DNA from: a virus
Virus record (IMG/VR): IMGVR_UViG_3300042479_000727
Span: 22,616-86,615 of that record
DNA: 64,000 bases
Reading direction: 5' to 3' (one strand)
The translations under genes and the position numbers were made by a program. The notes beneath the pieces were generated by a model, which ran no database searches, was not told the origin of the DNA, and was given only the letters and a program-made list of their open reading frames with translations. Numbering within the stretch: the stretch's first letter is position 1; the number at the start of each line of letters is the position of its first letter. Of the stretch, positions 16,530-24,609 are shown one piece after another.

Positions 16530-17609
16530 ATGGCAAAAGCATTTGATATTTCTAAATTTAGAAAGTCAATTACTAAATCTATTGACGGTTTAAGTATTGG
16601 CTTTAACGACCCAACTGATTGGGTCAGTACAAACAACTATGCATTAAATTATCTTATTAGCGGAGACTTTAAACGTGGTATTCCGCTAGGTAAAGTTACA
16701 GTATTTGCAGGCGAAAGTGGCGCAGGTAAGAGTTTTATCTGTTCAGGCAATCTAGTTAAGAATGCACAAGCACAAGGTATCTTTCCGATCTTGATTGATA
16801 CAGAAAATGCGCTTGACGAGAAATGGTTACACGCACTTGAAGTTGATACAAGTCCAGATAAGTTGTTGAAACTTAACATGGCCATGATTGACGATGTGGC
16901 AAAAACTATTACAGAATTTGTTGCAGAATACAAGACAATGCCAGAAGACGAGCGTCCTAAAGTATTGTTCATCATTGACAGTCTTGGAATGTTACTGACT
17001 CCCACTGATGTTAACCAGTTTCAAGCCGGGGATCTCAAAGGTGACATGGGCCGTAAACCTAAAGCACTCACAGCACTGGTTCGTAATTGTGTAAACATGT
17101 TTGGTAGTCTAGGTATTGGTCTAGTCGCAACCAATCACACATACGCAAGCCAAGACATGTTTGATCCAGACGACAAGATCAGTGGCGGTCAAGGCTTTAT
17201 CTACGCCAGTTCAATCGTGGTTGCCATGCGTAAATTGAAACTGAAACTCGATGCTGATGGCAACAAGACCACAACTGTGCAAGGTATTCGTGCTGCTTGT
17301 AAGATCATGAAAACTCGTTATGCAAAGCCGTTTGAAAGTGTGCAGGTCGAGATTCCTTATGAAACAGGTATGAGTCCATATAGTGGATTAGTCGACCTGT
17401 TCGAAGCCAAAGGCATGCTCAAGAAAGAAGGTAACAGCCTTGTCTACACTACCAAAGACGGCGAGATCATCAAGCAGTTCCGCAAGGCTTGGGAACGTAA
17501 TGAGAAAGACGGCCTAGACATTGCCATGGAAGATATTTCCAAACATGGTGAAATTTCCACATCTGAGATAACTACTACAGTTGAACCAGACTTGGAGGAA
17601 GCACAATGA
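16530..17609 (+). CDS. uvsX: UvsX RecA-like recombinase
   Basis: Strand-exchange recombinase driving recombination-dependent replication. 359 residues (T4: 391). Walker A GESGAGKS at 61-68, Walker B VLFIIDSLGML (about 146-156), and an L1/L2 region including VATNHTYASQDMFDP and SGGQGF. The acidic C-terminal tail is typical. It sits in a gp32-uvsX-uvsY cluster. Its stop overlaps the next start. Confidence 0.95.
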   Translation: MAKAFDISKFRKSITKSIDGLSIGFNDPTDWVSTNNYALNYLISGDFKRGIPLGKVTVFAGESGAGKSFICSGNLVKNAQAQGIFPILIDTENALDEKWLHALEVDTSPDKLLKLNMAMIDDVAKTITEFVAEYKTMPEDERPKVLFIIDSLGMLLTPTDVNQFQAGDLKGDMGRKPKALTALVRNCVNMFGSLGIGLVATNHTYASQDMFDPDDKISGGQGFIYASSIVVAMRKLKLKLDADGNKTTTVQGIRAACKIMKTRYAKPFESVQVEIPYETGMSPYSGLVDLFEAKGMLKKEGNSLVYTTKDGEIIKQFRKAWERNEKDGLDIAMEDISKHGEISTSEITTTVEPDLEEAQ

Positions 17610-17839
17610 AAGAAGATTTAATCGCTGACCTGTGGCACGTGGTAATTGGACATATTCCTGAAAAACAAAGACCGGATGTGGCCACTGATTTTGTAAACAC
17701 ATTGCTTGACTACGGTATCAAAGAAAGTGTGTTAGACAGTTTGCAAGGAGTAGATCCTTTTCTTGACGAAGCTATCACATACGCCATCGACGGTGAAGAG
17801 ATCGAAGAAGATGTAGACAGCTACGACGAAGAGGAATAA
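17606..17839 (+). CDS. Small acidic conserved protein between uvsX and uvsY
   Basis: 77 residues with a very acidic C-terminus (EEIEEDVDSYDEEE). The front half is helical. It overlaps uvsX by 4 nt (ATGA) and abuts uvsY. A ribosome binding site (TTGGAGGAAG) lies in the uvsX end. I know no function; the acidic tail suggests a protein partner. Confidence 0.7.
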   Translation: MKEDLIADLWHVVIGHIPEKQRPDVATDFVNTLLDYGIKESVLDSLQGVDPFLDEAITYAIDGEEIEEDVDSYDEEE

Positions 17840-18295
17840 ATGAATTGGTACGACAAGGTTAGTAAAGATATAAGCAACATTCCAGATGCTGCGGCCTATT
17901 ATGAAGCTGAGTTAATCGAAGCAAAACAAGATGTCCGCATAGCGGGTAACATCGAGAAGGCAAGTTCGCAGATGCCCGGCATTGTGGAAGAACGCTTTAA
18001 TCAACTTCAAGAAATTGAAGGTATCCTTGAATACTTAAATATTGAACTTCGTAGACTTCGCAGTCAACATTTTCGCAAGTATCTCGAAAATTATCAACGA
18101 GCTTTATCTTCAAGGGACTGTGAAAAGTTCGTTGAAGGTGAAGCTGACGTTGTAGACTTTGAAAAAATTATCAACGATTTCGCTCTTCTACGCAACAAAT
18201 GGCTGGGCATTATCAAAGCACTTGACCAAAAACAATGGCATCTCAGCAACATTGTTAAACTACGAGTATCTGGACTAGAAGACGCCAGTCTTTAA
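17840..18295 (+). CDS. uvsY: UvsY recombination mediator
   Basis: Predicted UvsY, which loads UvsX onto gp32-covered DNA. 151 residues (T4: 137), all helical. The central stretch LNIELRRLRSQHFRKYLENY then QRALSSRDCEKFVEGEADVV is typical of UvsY in T4-like phages of marine origin, as is DFALLRNKWLGIIKALDQKQW near the end. Adjacent to uvsX. The recombination block is interrupted directly after this gene by sugar-related cargo. Confidence 0.85.
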   Translation: MNWYDKVSKDISNIPDAAAYYEAELIEAKQDVRIAGNIEKASSQMPGIVEERFNQLQEIEGILEYLNIELRRLRSQHFRKYLENYQRALSSRDCEKFVEGEADVVDFEKIINDFALLRNKWLGIIKALDQKQWHLSNIVKLRVSGLEDASL

Positions 18296-18314
18296 ATACT
18301 AGATAATATACGCA

Positions 18315-18322
18315 GATAAATA
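18315..18322 (+). promoter_or_regulatory. Late promoter motif GATAAATA
   Basis: It ends exactly 5 nt before the ATG at 18328, suggesting the first glycan block is expressed late and leaderless. Confidence 0.65.
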
Positions 18323-18327
18323 TCTGC

Positions 18328-19089
18328 ATGAAAATCGTTTTAATTACTGGTGGATTTGATCCCCTACATTCCGGGCACATTGCCTACTTCAAAGCTGCAA
18401 AAACTCTAGGAGACATGTTAATTGTTGGATTAAATTCTGACGATTGGCTTGTCCGTAAAAAAGGCGCGGCCTTTATGCCGTGGAACGAACGACTGTGCAT
18501 CATCAATAATCTATCGATGGTTGACGAAGTTTATACCTTTAATGACGATGACGGATCAGCAAAACATTTTATTCAACAAGTGCGAGCACATTATCCCGAT
18601 GCCAAACTGATATTTGCCAATGGCGGCGATAGGACCAAAGATAACATTCCAGAGATGGATGTTGTAGATTCCAATTTGTCATTTGTATTTGGTGTGGGCG
18701 GCGAAAATAAAATGAATTCTAGTTCGTGGATTCTTCAAGAATGGAAGGCTCCTAAGACCGGTAGGGCCTGGGGATACTATCGTGTCTTGCATGAACAAGG
18801 TCAAGAAGTCAAAGTCAAAGAACTTACGGTATTACCTAAAACCTGTCTCAGCATGCAACGCCATCAAAATCGAGCAGAACATTGGTTCGTGTCTGAAGGC
18901 ATCGCTACAGTCTATACTGTTGACCAATCTACAGACATGGATCTGCTAGGTGAATTTACTCGATTTCAACATATACACATCAACAAGCATCAATGGCATA
19001 AGTTATGCAACGAAACCGATCAGCCTCTGAAAGTTGTAGAAATACAATACGGAGATCAGTGCATAGAAGAGGATATAGAAAGAAAATGA
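18328..19089 (+). CDS. Nucleotidyltransferase fused to a cupin
   Basis: 253 residues in two parts. Residues 1-130 are a HxGH-type nucleotidyltransferase: GGFDPLHSGHIAYF holds the HSGH signature at about 15-18, as in RfaE/glycerol-phosphate cytidylyltransferases; the later ISSTK-like motif is not obvious. Residues 150-245 are a cupin: LSMQRHQNRAEHWFVSEG resembles the metal site of type II mannose-6-phosphate isomerase cupins. The reaction is probably NTP activation of a sugar or alcohol phosphate. It opens the glycan block between uvsY and uvsW. Confidence 0.75.
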   Translation: MKIVLITGGFDPLHSGHIAYFKAAKTLGDMLIVGLNSDDWLVRKKGAAFMPWNERLCIINNLSMVDEVYTFNDDDGSAKHFIQQVRAHYPDAKLIFANGGDRTKDNIPEMDVVDSNLSFVFGVGGENKMNSSSWILQEWKAPKTGRAWGYYRVLHEQGQEVKVKELTVLPKTCLSMQRHQNRAEHWFVSEGIATVYTVDQSTDMDLLGEFTRFQHIHINKHQWHKLCNETDQPLKVVEIQYGDQCIEEDIERK

Positions 19090-19766
19090 TTCCAATTTTT
19101 ATTGGGTATGATCCCCGAGAAGCCATAGCATACCATGTGTGTTCAAACAGTATTATTAGACATTCTAGTCATCCAGTGAGTATTAACCCGTTGGCATTGA
19201 ACATATTAAAAGACTACGAAGAAAAACACACCGACGGTAGTAATCATTTTATCTACAGTCGCTTCCTTGTTCCACACTTAATGCAATATAAAGGTTGGGC
19301 AATATTCATGGACGGCGATATGTTATTGCGTGACGACATTGAAAAACTATGGGCATTAAGAGATAATTCAAAAGCAGTTATGGTTGTTAAACACGACTAC
19401 AAAACTAAAATGTCTGAAAAGTATCTTGGTGCCAAGAACGAAGACTATCCTTGTAAAAATTGGTCTAGTGTGATACTTTGGAACTGTGGGCACCCTGCCA
19501 ATGCTGTGGTTACTCCGGAGTTTATACAAAATGCCACTGGAGCACAGGTACATAGATTTACATGGCTTACTGACGACTTAGTCGGCGAACTTCCAGTAGA
19601 ATGGAACTGGCTGGATATTGAATACGAGTGGAACCCTCAAGCAAAATTAGTTCACTATACCCTAGGAACACCTTGCTTCCATGAATTTTCAGACCAGGGT
19701 GATTTCTCCAACGAATGGCATAGAGAAAAAATTTACGTAGATTATTGTCTACAGCACGGTCTATGA
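19086..19766 (+). CDS. Glycosyltransferase with DxD motif
   Basis: 226 residues. The start is the ATG overlapping the preceding stop (ATGA); an upstream in-frame ATG would overlap 84 nt and is less likely. The N-terminus MIPIFIGYDPREAIAYHVC followed by WAIFMDGDMLLRDDIEKLW gives the GT-A fold D-G-D metal site (about 75-80). The segment NWSSVILWNCGHPAN resembles GT8-like donors. It presumably transfers a sugar from a nucleotide-sugar. It is followed by the paralogue array through another overlap. Confidence 0.7.
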   Translation: MIPIFIGYDPREAIAYHVCSNSIIRHSSHPVSINPLALNILKDYEEKHTDGSNHFIYSRFLVPHLMQYKGWAIFMDGDMLLRDDIEKLWALRDNSKAVMVVKHDYKTKMSEKYLGAKNEDYPCKNWSSVILWNCGHPANAVVTPEFIQNATGAQVHRFTWLTDDLVGELPVEWNWLDIEYEWNPQAKLVHYTLGTPCFHEFSDQGDFSNEWHREKIYVDYCLQHGL

Positions 19767-20557
19767 TCTTTTTAAGCAAAGACGGCAAAGATCCATATAT
19801 TAACATGTTTGCACAGGGGTGCAACACTAGAACAACTTCAACTGAAGATTTTAATTACAACGACAGTATTGATCCTATTGTATTAAGAGGTATACTTAAG
19901 AAAAAGTGGATACACCAATGTTGGGAAGATAGTCGTGATTTCTATTATATAGACACGGGATATTTTGGCAATGAGAGAACTGATTCAAATCCCAATGGTT
20001 GGAAAAATTGGCATCGTATAGTAAAGAACAATCTACAACATGGCGAGATCGTGCCAAGAAAAGATGATAGATTTAAACATTTTAATAAAAAGTTTCAGCC
20101 CTGGAAGAAAGATGGAAGAAAGATACTAGTAGCGAAACCAGATGAAAAACCCATGCGATTCTATGACTACAATCTAGATATTTGGTTAGAACATACAGTA
20201 AATGAAATAAAAAAATACACAGATAGACCTGTGGTAGTTAGAGAGCGGGCACCTAAAAGATTAGATAGAACAGTTAACGATACACTAGAACAGGCCCTCA
20301 ATGATGATGTATTTGCATTAGTTACATTCAACAGTGTAGCAGCTACAGAAGCTGTATTCCTTGGAATACCTGCATTTACTCTAGCACCGGCTAATGCAGC
20401 TAGTCCTGTTAGTTTGCAGGATCTATCTAAAATAAACGAACCTTACTATCCCGACCAAGATAAATTATATGCGTGGGCCTGTCATTTGTCATACGGGCAG
20501 TTTCATAATTCAGAATTGAGAAACGGCAAAGCCATGGAGATGTTATTAACATTATGA
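19763..20557 (+). CDS. GT-B-like paralogue 1 of 5
   Basis: 264 residues (start at the ATG overlapping the upstream stop). It shares with the next copies DFYYIDTGYFGN (about 60), WHRIVKNNLQH (about 85), KKFQPWKKDGRKILV, a W-x-x-x-T-x-x-x-I-K-x-Y-T-x-R-P stretch, and LVTFNSVAATEAVFLGIPAF (about 190-210). That last block resembles the acceptor/donor region of KpsC/KpsS-like GT-B glycosyltransferases. No signal peptide. Function is unknown; sugar transfer is inferred from the motif and the neighbours. Confidence 0.6.
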   Translation: MIFLSKDGKDPYINMFAQGCNTRTTSTEDFNYNDSIDPIVLRGILKKKWIHQCWEDSRDFYYIDTGYFGNERTDSNPNGWKNWHRIVKNNLQHGEIVPRKDDRFKHFNKKFQPWKKDGRKILVAKPDEKPMRFYDYNLDIWLEHTVNEIKKYTDRPVVVRERAPKRLDRTVNDTLEQALNDDVFALVTFNSVAATEAVFLGIPAFTLAPANAASPVSLQDLSKINEPYYPDQDKLYAWACHLSYGQFHNSELRNGKAMEMLLTL

Positions 20558-21324
20558 AAGAACTATCTTTAGAAGAATCTCTGGTCGTAGGGTCGAATCA
20601 TTTTTGTACTACGGATATGTCCAACATTGATAACCCTATGGTTGTTCGTGGGGTAACAAGCAAAAGCGAAATAGTAGAGTGCAAAAAGACGAACAGAGAT
20701 TTTTATTACATAGATACTGGTTATGTAGGTAATTTTCCAAGTGTAGGAAACAAGTCAGGTAAAAAATGGTGGCACCGAATTGTAAAAAATGATCTACAAC
20801 ATATTACCCCTCAATCAGTTCCCGCCGATCGATGGATCAATCTTCTTAACCAAGATCCTAGATTGAGTTGGAAAGGCTGGAAACCTTTTAATAAAAAGAT
20901 ATTATTGGTATTGCCGAATCCCAAAGCCTGTAGATATTTTGATATTGATTGTGATACATGGATTAAAGAAACTACTGAAAAAATAAAAACATATTCTAAT
21001 TTGCCGATTGAAATCAGGGCGAAAGGATCAAGAAGTGAAAGGGGACATGGATATTCAATTTACGACGCATTTAATTCTGGAGTTTACGCCACGGTGTCAT
21101 TCAACAGCATAGCATCATTGGAAAGTGTGCTATACGGCATCCCGGCATTTGTTTCGGTGCCTTGCGCAGCCAGCACTCTGGCATCTACCGATCTATCCAC
21201 ACTCGGAAATCCATTCAAACCTTCGACAGAAAATATAACCGAAATGTGTAAGACCTTGGCGTATGGCCAGTTCACCCAAGAAGAAATTACCAACGGTACA
21301 GCCTGGAAAATATTAAATCAATGA
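20554..21324 (+). CDS. GT-B-like paralogue 2 of 5
   Basis: 256 residues. Contains the same ordered motifs: DFYYIDTGYVGN, KWWHRIVKNDLQH, KPFNKKILLV, D-x-W-I-K-E-T-x-E-K-I-K-x-Y, and ATVSFNSIASLESVLYGIPAF. It overlaps both neighbours by 4 nt, so it is translationally coupled. Divergence from copy 1 is large, which points to an old duplication or separate acquisition rather than a recent one. Confidence 0.6.
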   Translation: MKELSLEESLVVGSNHFCTTDMSNIDNPMVVRGVTSKSEIVECKKTNRDFYYIDTGYVGNFPSVGNKSGKKWWHRIVKNDLQHITPQSVPADRWINLLNQDPRLSWKGWKPFNKKILLVLPNPKACRYFDIDCDTWIKETTEKIKTYSNLPIEIRAKGSRSERGHGYSIYDAFNSGVYATVSFNSIASLESVLYGIPAFVSVPCAASTLASTDLSTLGNPFKPSTENITEMCKTLAYGQFTQEEITNGTAWKILNQ

Positions 21325-22415
21325 AATTACTAGTAAACGACAAAGAACTTGCACACTATCTTATCAGTCTGATAGATTTAAAAGATCATTGCGCACACAT
21401 TGAGTTAGATGAGCGTAAAACTGCAGAAGCTATACACTTTATCATCGAAAAAAGAGATCATCATAAATTTGATATTGAAAAATTCCGTGATAAGTTTAAA
21501 GAAAAACTATGGCGGGGAGTCTCTGCGGATGCTATAGAATGGCGCAGTAAAGTCAACACAGTTTTAGAAAATTACAGAAAAAATTATTTCGGCCAAATAC
21601 ACAAAAAGGCTGAATACGTGATAGAAAAATTAGGTGCTGAAAATATCATTGACGCCTATATGAATAGTGATCAACAATATTTTATCAAAACCGTTGGACT
21701 ACAAATTGATCCCACAGCAACTATGATTCGTCGCAGAGATTTCTTGAACAGCGCAGAAGACTGTCTATTACGAAACACAGTAGGCAATGAAAATATCATT
21801 GTAGATAAAATTGATAATCATCTTCCGTTCTGGTTCATAGATAGCGGGTATACTAATTTTGTTGAATCTAATAAAAAATGGCATAGGCTTACAAGAAATC
21901 ACCTGCATTTTAATAATCAATTTGTTGCACCTGCAGATAGATTGAAAAATTTCACAGAATTTCCTAGACCTTGGCGTAACACTGGCAAAAAAATATTAGT
22001 GGTAGAGCCCGGCGAGTTTGCAGCCAGCATCATGCATGTAGATGTGGAATCTTGGACCAAACAAATCGTCGATGAACTGAAAAAACACACAGATAGACCT
22101 ATAGAAATTAGATCTAAAACTAATAAGAAAACACGCACTAGTCTTTATCAAACACTGCTAGATGGAGACTACTATTGCACGGTTAGTATCAATTCAAACA
22201 GTGCTGTGGAATCTATCTGGGCAGGCATTCCTGCTATCACTCTTGACAAACATGTTAGTAACTCTGTTACTAGAAATAATCTAGCACAGATCAATGATTT
22301 ATATTATGGCCCGCTTGGCGATTGGCTAGCATGGCTTAGTTATTGTCAGTTTACCTACAATGAACTCATGGACGGAACTGCATACAATATAGTAAAGGAA
22401 TATCACAGTGTCTAA
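21321..22415 (+). CDS. GT-B-like paralogue 3 of 5, with extra N-terminal domain
   Basis: 364 residues. The first 120 or so residues are a charged helical domain absent from copies 1 and 2. The rest follows the family: FWFIDSGYTNF, KWHRLTRNHLHF, PWRNTGKKILV, W-T-K-Q-I-V-D-E-L-K-K-H-T-D-R-P, and CTVSINSNSAVESIWAGIPAI. It ends WLSYCQFTYNELMDGTAYNIV, the same tail pattern as the others. The N-terminal addition may bind a partner or the acceptor. Confidence 0.6.
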   Translation: MKLLVNDKELAHYLISLIDLKDHCAHIELDERKTAEAIHFIIEKRDHHKFDIEKFRDKFKEKLWRGVSADAIEWRSKVNTVLENYRKNYFGQIHKKAEYVIEKLGAENIIDAYMNSDQQYFIKTVGLQIDPTATMIRRRDFLNSAEDCLLRNTVGNENIIVDKIDNHLPFWFIDSGYTNFVESNKKWHRLTRNHLHFNNQFVAPADRLKNFTEFPRPWRNTGKKILVVEPGEFAASIMHVDVESWTKQIVDELKKHTDRPIEIRSKTNKKTRTSLYQTLLDGDYYCTVSINSNSAVESIWAGIPAITLDKHVSNSVTRNNLAQINDLYYGPLGDWLAWLSYCQFTYNELMDGTAYNIVKEYHSV

Positions 22416-23334
22416 CATCACCGCTGTGGCCTATTATGGTGGAATCCCGCCTACAAACAAGAATCCAGAAAAACCTTTGATCTTGGATAATTTTTTGCAG
22501 GGAGTGAAATCGTCCGGGGATCATGCCATTGCACACACTGGGATGAATGCTGTGCCTTGTGATGTAGCATTGATACAGGGGTTTGTTCACGAACATGGTA
22601 AATCGGCTCCTCATCTTCAATTGAGACAAGATGCCGTTGCATTGCAGAAAGAAAACAATCGGAGAAGTTTAATCGTAGACAGCAATTTGTTTTTATATGC
22701 TGATCCGAATAATACCAAAACCTATCTGAGATACAGTTTTGATGGAGTTTTTCCTACTACTGGATTTTACTTTGATCGAGATATCGATCCTGGACGTTGG
22801 CAAAAAATTAGTCACGATTTACGCATAAGTTTGCAGCCTTGGAGAACACAGGGAGAGCACATATTGATTTGCCTACAGCGACACGGTGGGTGGAGCATGG
22901 GTGGGCTAGATGTTCAGACATGGTTAGATCAAACTATTGCACAAATTAGACAGCATAGTAGAAAACGTCAGATTGTTGTTCGAACACACCCCGGAGATAA
23001 AAAAATTAAATCAATTTTAAAAATTTACGGCAAAGGTGTACGATTAAGTGTTAATGAAAGATTAGTCGACGATTTAAGAGGTGCATGGGCCACAGTAGTA
23101 TACAACAGTAGTCCAAGCGTGGCTAGTATTATTGAAGGAGTTCCGGCATTTCTTACAGATCATAATCCACAGCGTAGTCAAAGTTACCAAGTAGCGAATA
23201 CAGATTTAAGTCGATTAGAAAATCCCGAGATGCCCGAGAGAAAATCATGGATTGAACAGATATCTATGTGCCATTGGAATTTTAATGAACTTCGATCCGG
23301 AGAAGCTTGGCAATTTTTCAAACAGTATCTCTAA
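22408..23334 (+). CDS. GT-B-like paralogue 4 of 5 (GTG start)
   Basis: 308 residues, starting at GTG 22408 inside the end of copy 3. The family motifs are looser: FDGVFPTTGFYFD, a PWRTQGEHILICLQRHGGW segment, HSRKRQIVVRTHPGDKK (a His-Pro typical of GT-B donors), and ATVVYNSSPSVASIIEGVPAF. It ends MCHWNFNELRSGEAW. The stop overlaps the end of the opposite-strand gene at 23331, so this is a convergent junction. Confidence 0.6.
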   Translation: MSNITAVAYYGGIPPTNKNPEKPLILDNFLQGVKSSGDHAIAHTGMNAVPCDVALIQGFVHEHGKSAPHLQLRQDAVALQKENNRRSLIVDSNLFLYADPNNTKTYLRYSFDGVFPTTGFYFDRDIDPGRWQKISHDLRISLQPWRTQGEHILICLQRHGGWSMGGLDVQTWLDQTIAQIRQHSRKRQIVVRTHPGDKKIKSILKIYGKGVRLSVNERLVDDLRGAWATVVYNSSPSVASIIEGVPAFLTDHNPQRSQSYQVANTDLSRLENPEMPERKSWIEQISMCHWNFNELRSGEAWQFFKQYL

Positions 23335-24164
23335 CGCCAATACGCTTCTGTTCTTTGAACTTTTAGATCTTCAGGTTTACTACGACCTAATTTCTTTCTA
23401 CCACCCTTGAGGTGATCCAGCCATGCGCCCCATTGGCTATTAATTAATGGGTGTCCTTCGCCCGACGTCATTCCTGGTGCTGGACGTAGGTCATGCAAGT
23501 GTGCTGCCCAATCTAGTTGTCGCATCTGCGGAAATTTTACTCGTACCGCATCAAACACAAAACTGTCATGCCACTCAGCTAACTGAAAAATTCCTTGTTC
23601 GGCTTGATCATAGACTCTTTGAAATTCTTTGAGAAAAAGTTGAATGTTAGGCGATCGTAGATTCATTGCATACAAACCACACTCTGAATATTTGCCCCTT
23701 CGACCCAGATAGCACAGCTCACTATCAGTGGGAATCATCTTGTATAGATCGGTCATGGTGATAGGACTGTGGCAAATAGTATCTGCATCCATCCATATTA
23801 AAATATCCGCATCTGTTTCTTTGACACAATCAAATATGGCATAAACTTTATGTGCAAATCTCACAGCATGCCATTTGAATCCTTTGCCTGAATCTTTTCT
23901 TAGAGATCTCACAGGATCCGCCGACACATCGCCGTTGGCCTTAGGCACATCTTTCCATGTGTTTTTAAAAGTCATTAGTTCTGCAACTTCTTCTAGACGT
24001 TTCAGTGTGACACGACTGTGATCACGGATCGCAGGGTTGCACTTTTCGGGATATAAATGAAGTATGACCTCAGTAGGCCAGTTCTCGCAGAAGGTGTTGA
24101 TCATACGCTGTGCATATTTGTTAAGTCCGTCTTCGTGAAAGGTTGTTACTACTGCTATTTTCAT
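23331..24164 (-). CDS. Glycosyltransferase-like protein with DxD motif
   Basis: 277 residues from the ATG overlapping the upstream stop (ATGA). MKIAVVTTFHEDGL opens the fold and ADILIWMDADTICHSPI (about 120) gives the D-x-D metal site of GT-A enzymes. CGLYAMNL and EWHDSFVFD in the later half also occur in similar phage and bacterial proteins. It is one of two minus-strand genes set inside the plus-strand glycan block, so it has its own promoter. Confidence 0.65.
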   Translation of the reverse strand: MKIAVVTTFHEDGLNKYAQRMINTFCENWPTEVILHLYPEKCNPAIRDHSRVTLKRLEEVAELMTFKNTWKDVPKANGDVSADPVRSLRKDSGKGFKWHAVRFAHKVYAIFDCVKETDADILIWMDADTICHSPITMTDLYKMIPTDSELCYLGRRGKYSECGLYAMNLRSPNIQLFLKEFQRVYDQAEQGIFQLAEWHDSFVFDAVRVKFPQMRQLDWAAHLHDLRPAPGMTSGEGHPLINSQWGAWLDHLKGGRKKLGRSKPEDLKVQRTEAYWR

Positions 24165-24559
24165 TGTTGTTTTTCCCATACGTGAAATGCTCCTTGGAGA
24201 CTGGTGCATCGCCACCCTGAATCGTATAACGGCGTTGATAGATCCCTAGGCAAAGCGTCGCCGCCTTCAATGAATATCAACGAATTATTTTTCTTCCAAA
24301 ATGTTTGCAGACTTTCTAATTTAGAGATGTGTTTGATGTCAAAAAATACTGCCCTGACATTTACAATGCTATCTAATCTGTCAATGCTTTGTCTATAAAT
24401 GAGATTTTTTGCTTTTAGTTCTGTGTTGTCTTCGTTCACAACAAAAATTGTTGAATATAAGTCTAACAGTTGTTCTAATTGACCAAATGCGGCACCAATT
24501 ACCAACGCATTGTCTGCGTTTTTTGACAATTTACTCAGTCTTTTTTTAATCTTATTCAT
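24161..24559 (-). CDS. Short Rossmann-like protein, possibly a truncated methyltransferase
   Basis: 132 residues. NALVIGAAFGQLEQLLDLY (about 17-35) resembles motif I of SAM methyltransferases and STIFVVNED the acidic loop after it. The C-terminal half of a normal methyltransferase is missing, so it may be a remnant or a minimal enzyme. It is coupled to the glycosyltransferase downstream by an ATGA overlap. Confidence 0.5.
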   Translation of the reverse strand: MNKIKKRLSKLSKNADNALVIGAAFGQLEQLLDLYSTIFVVNEDNTELKAKNLIYRQSIDRLDSIVNVRAVFFDIKHISKLESLQTFWKKNNSLIFIEGGDALPRDLSTPLYDSGWRCTSLQGAFHVWEKQQ

Positions 24560-24563
24560 GATC

Positions 24564-24603
24564 TATAAATATATGGCAGTATTAACTACGTAGATTATTT
24601 ATC
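24564..24603. promoter_or_regulatory. Divergent late promoters (TATAAATA + and GATAAATA -)
   Basis: TATAAATA on the plus strand (24564-24571) faces the gene at 24610. GATAAATA on the minus strand (24596-24603) faces the gene starting at 24559. Each motif lies beyond the other gene's side, so the two transcripts would overlap at their 5' ends. Confidence 0.5.
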
Positions 24604-24609
24604 AACATT

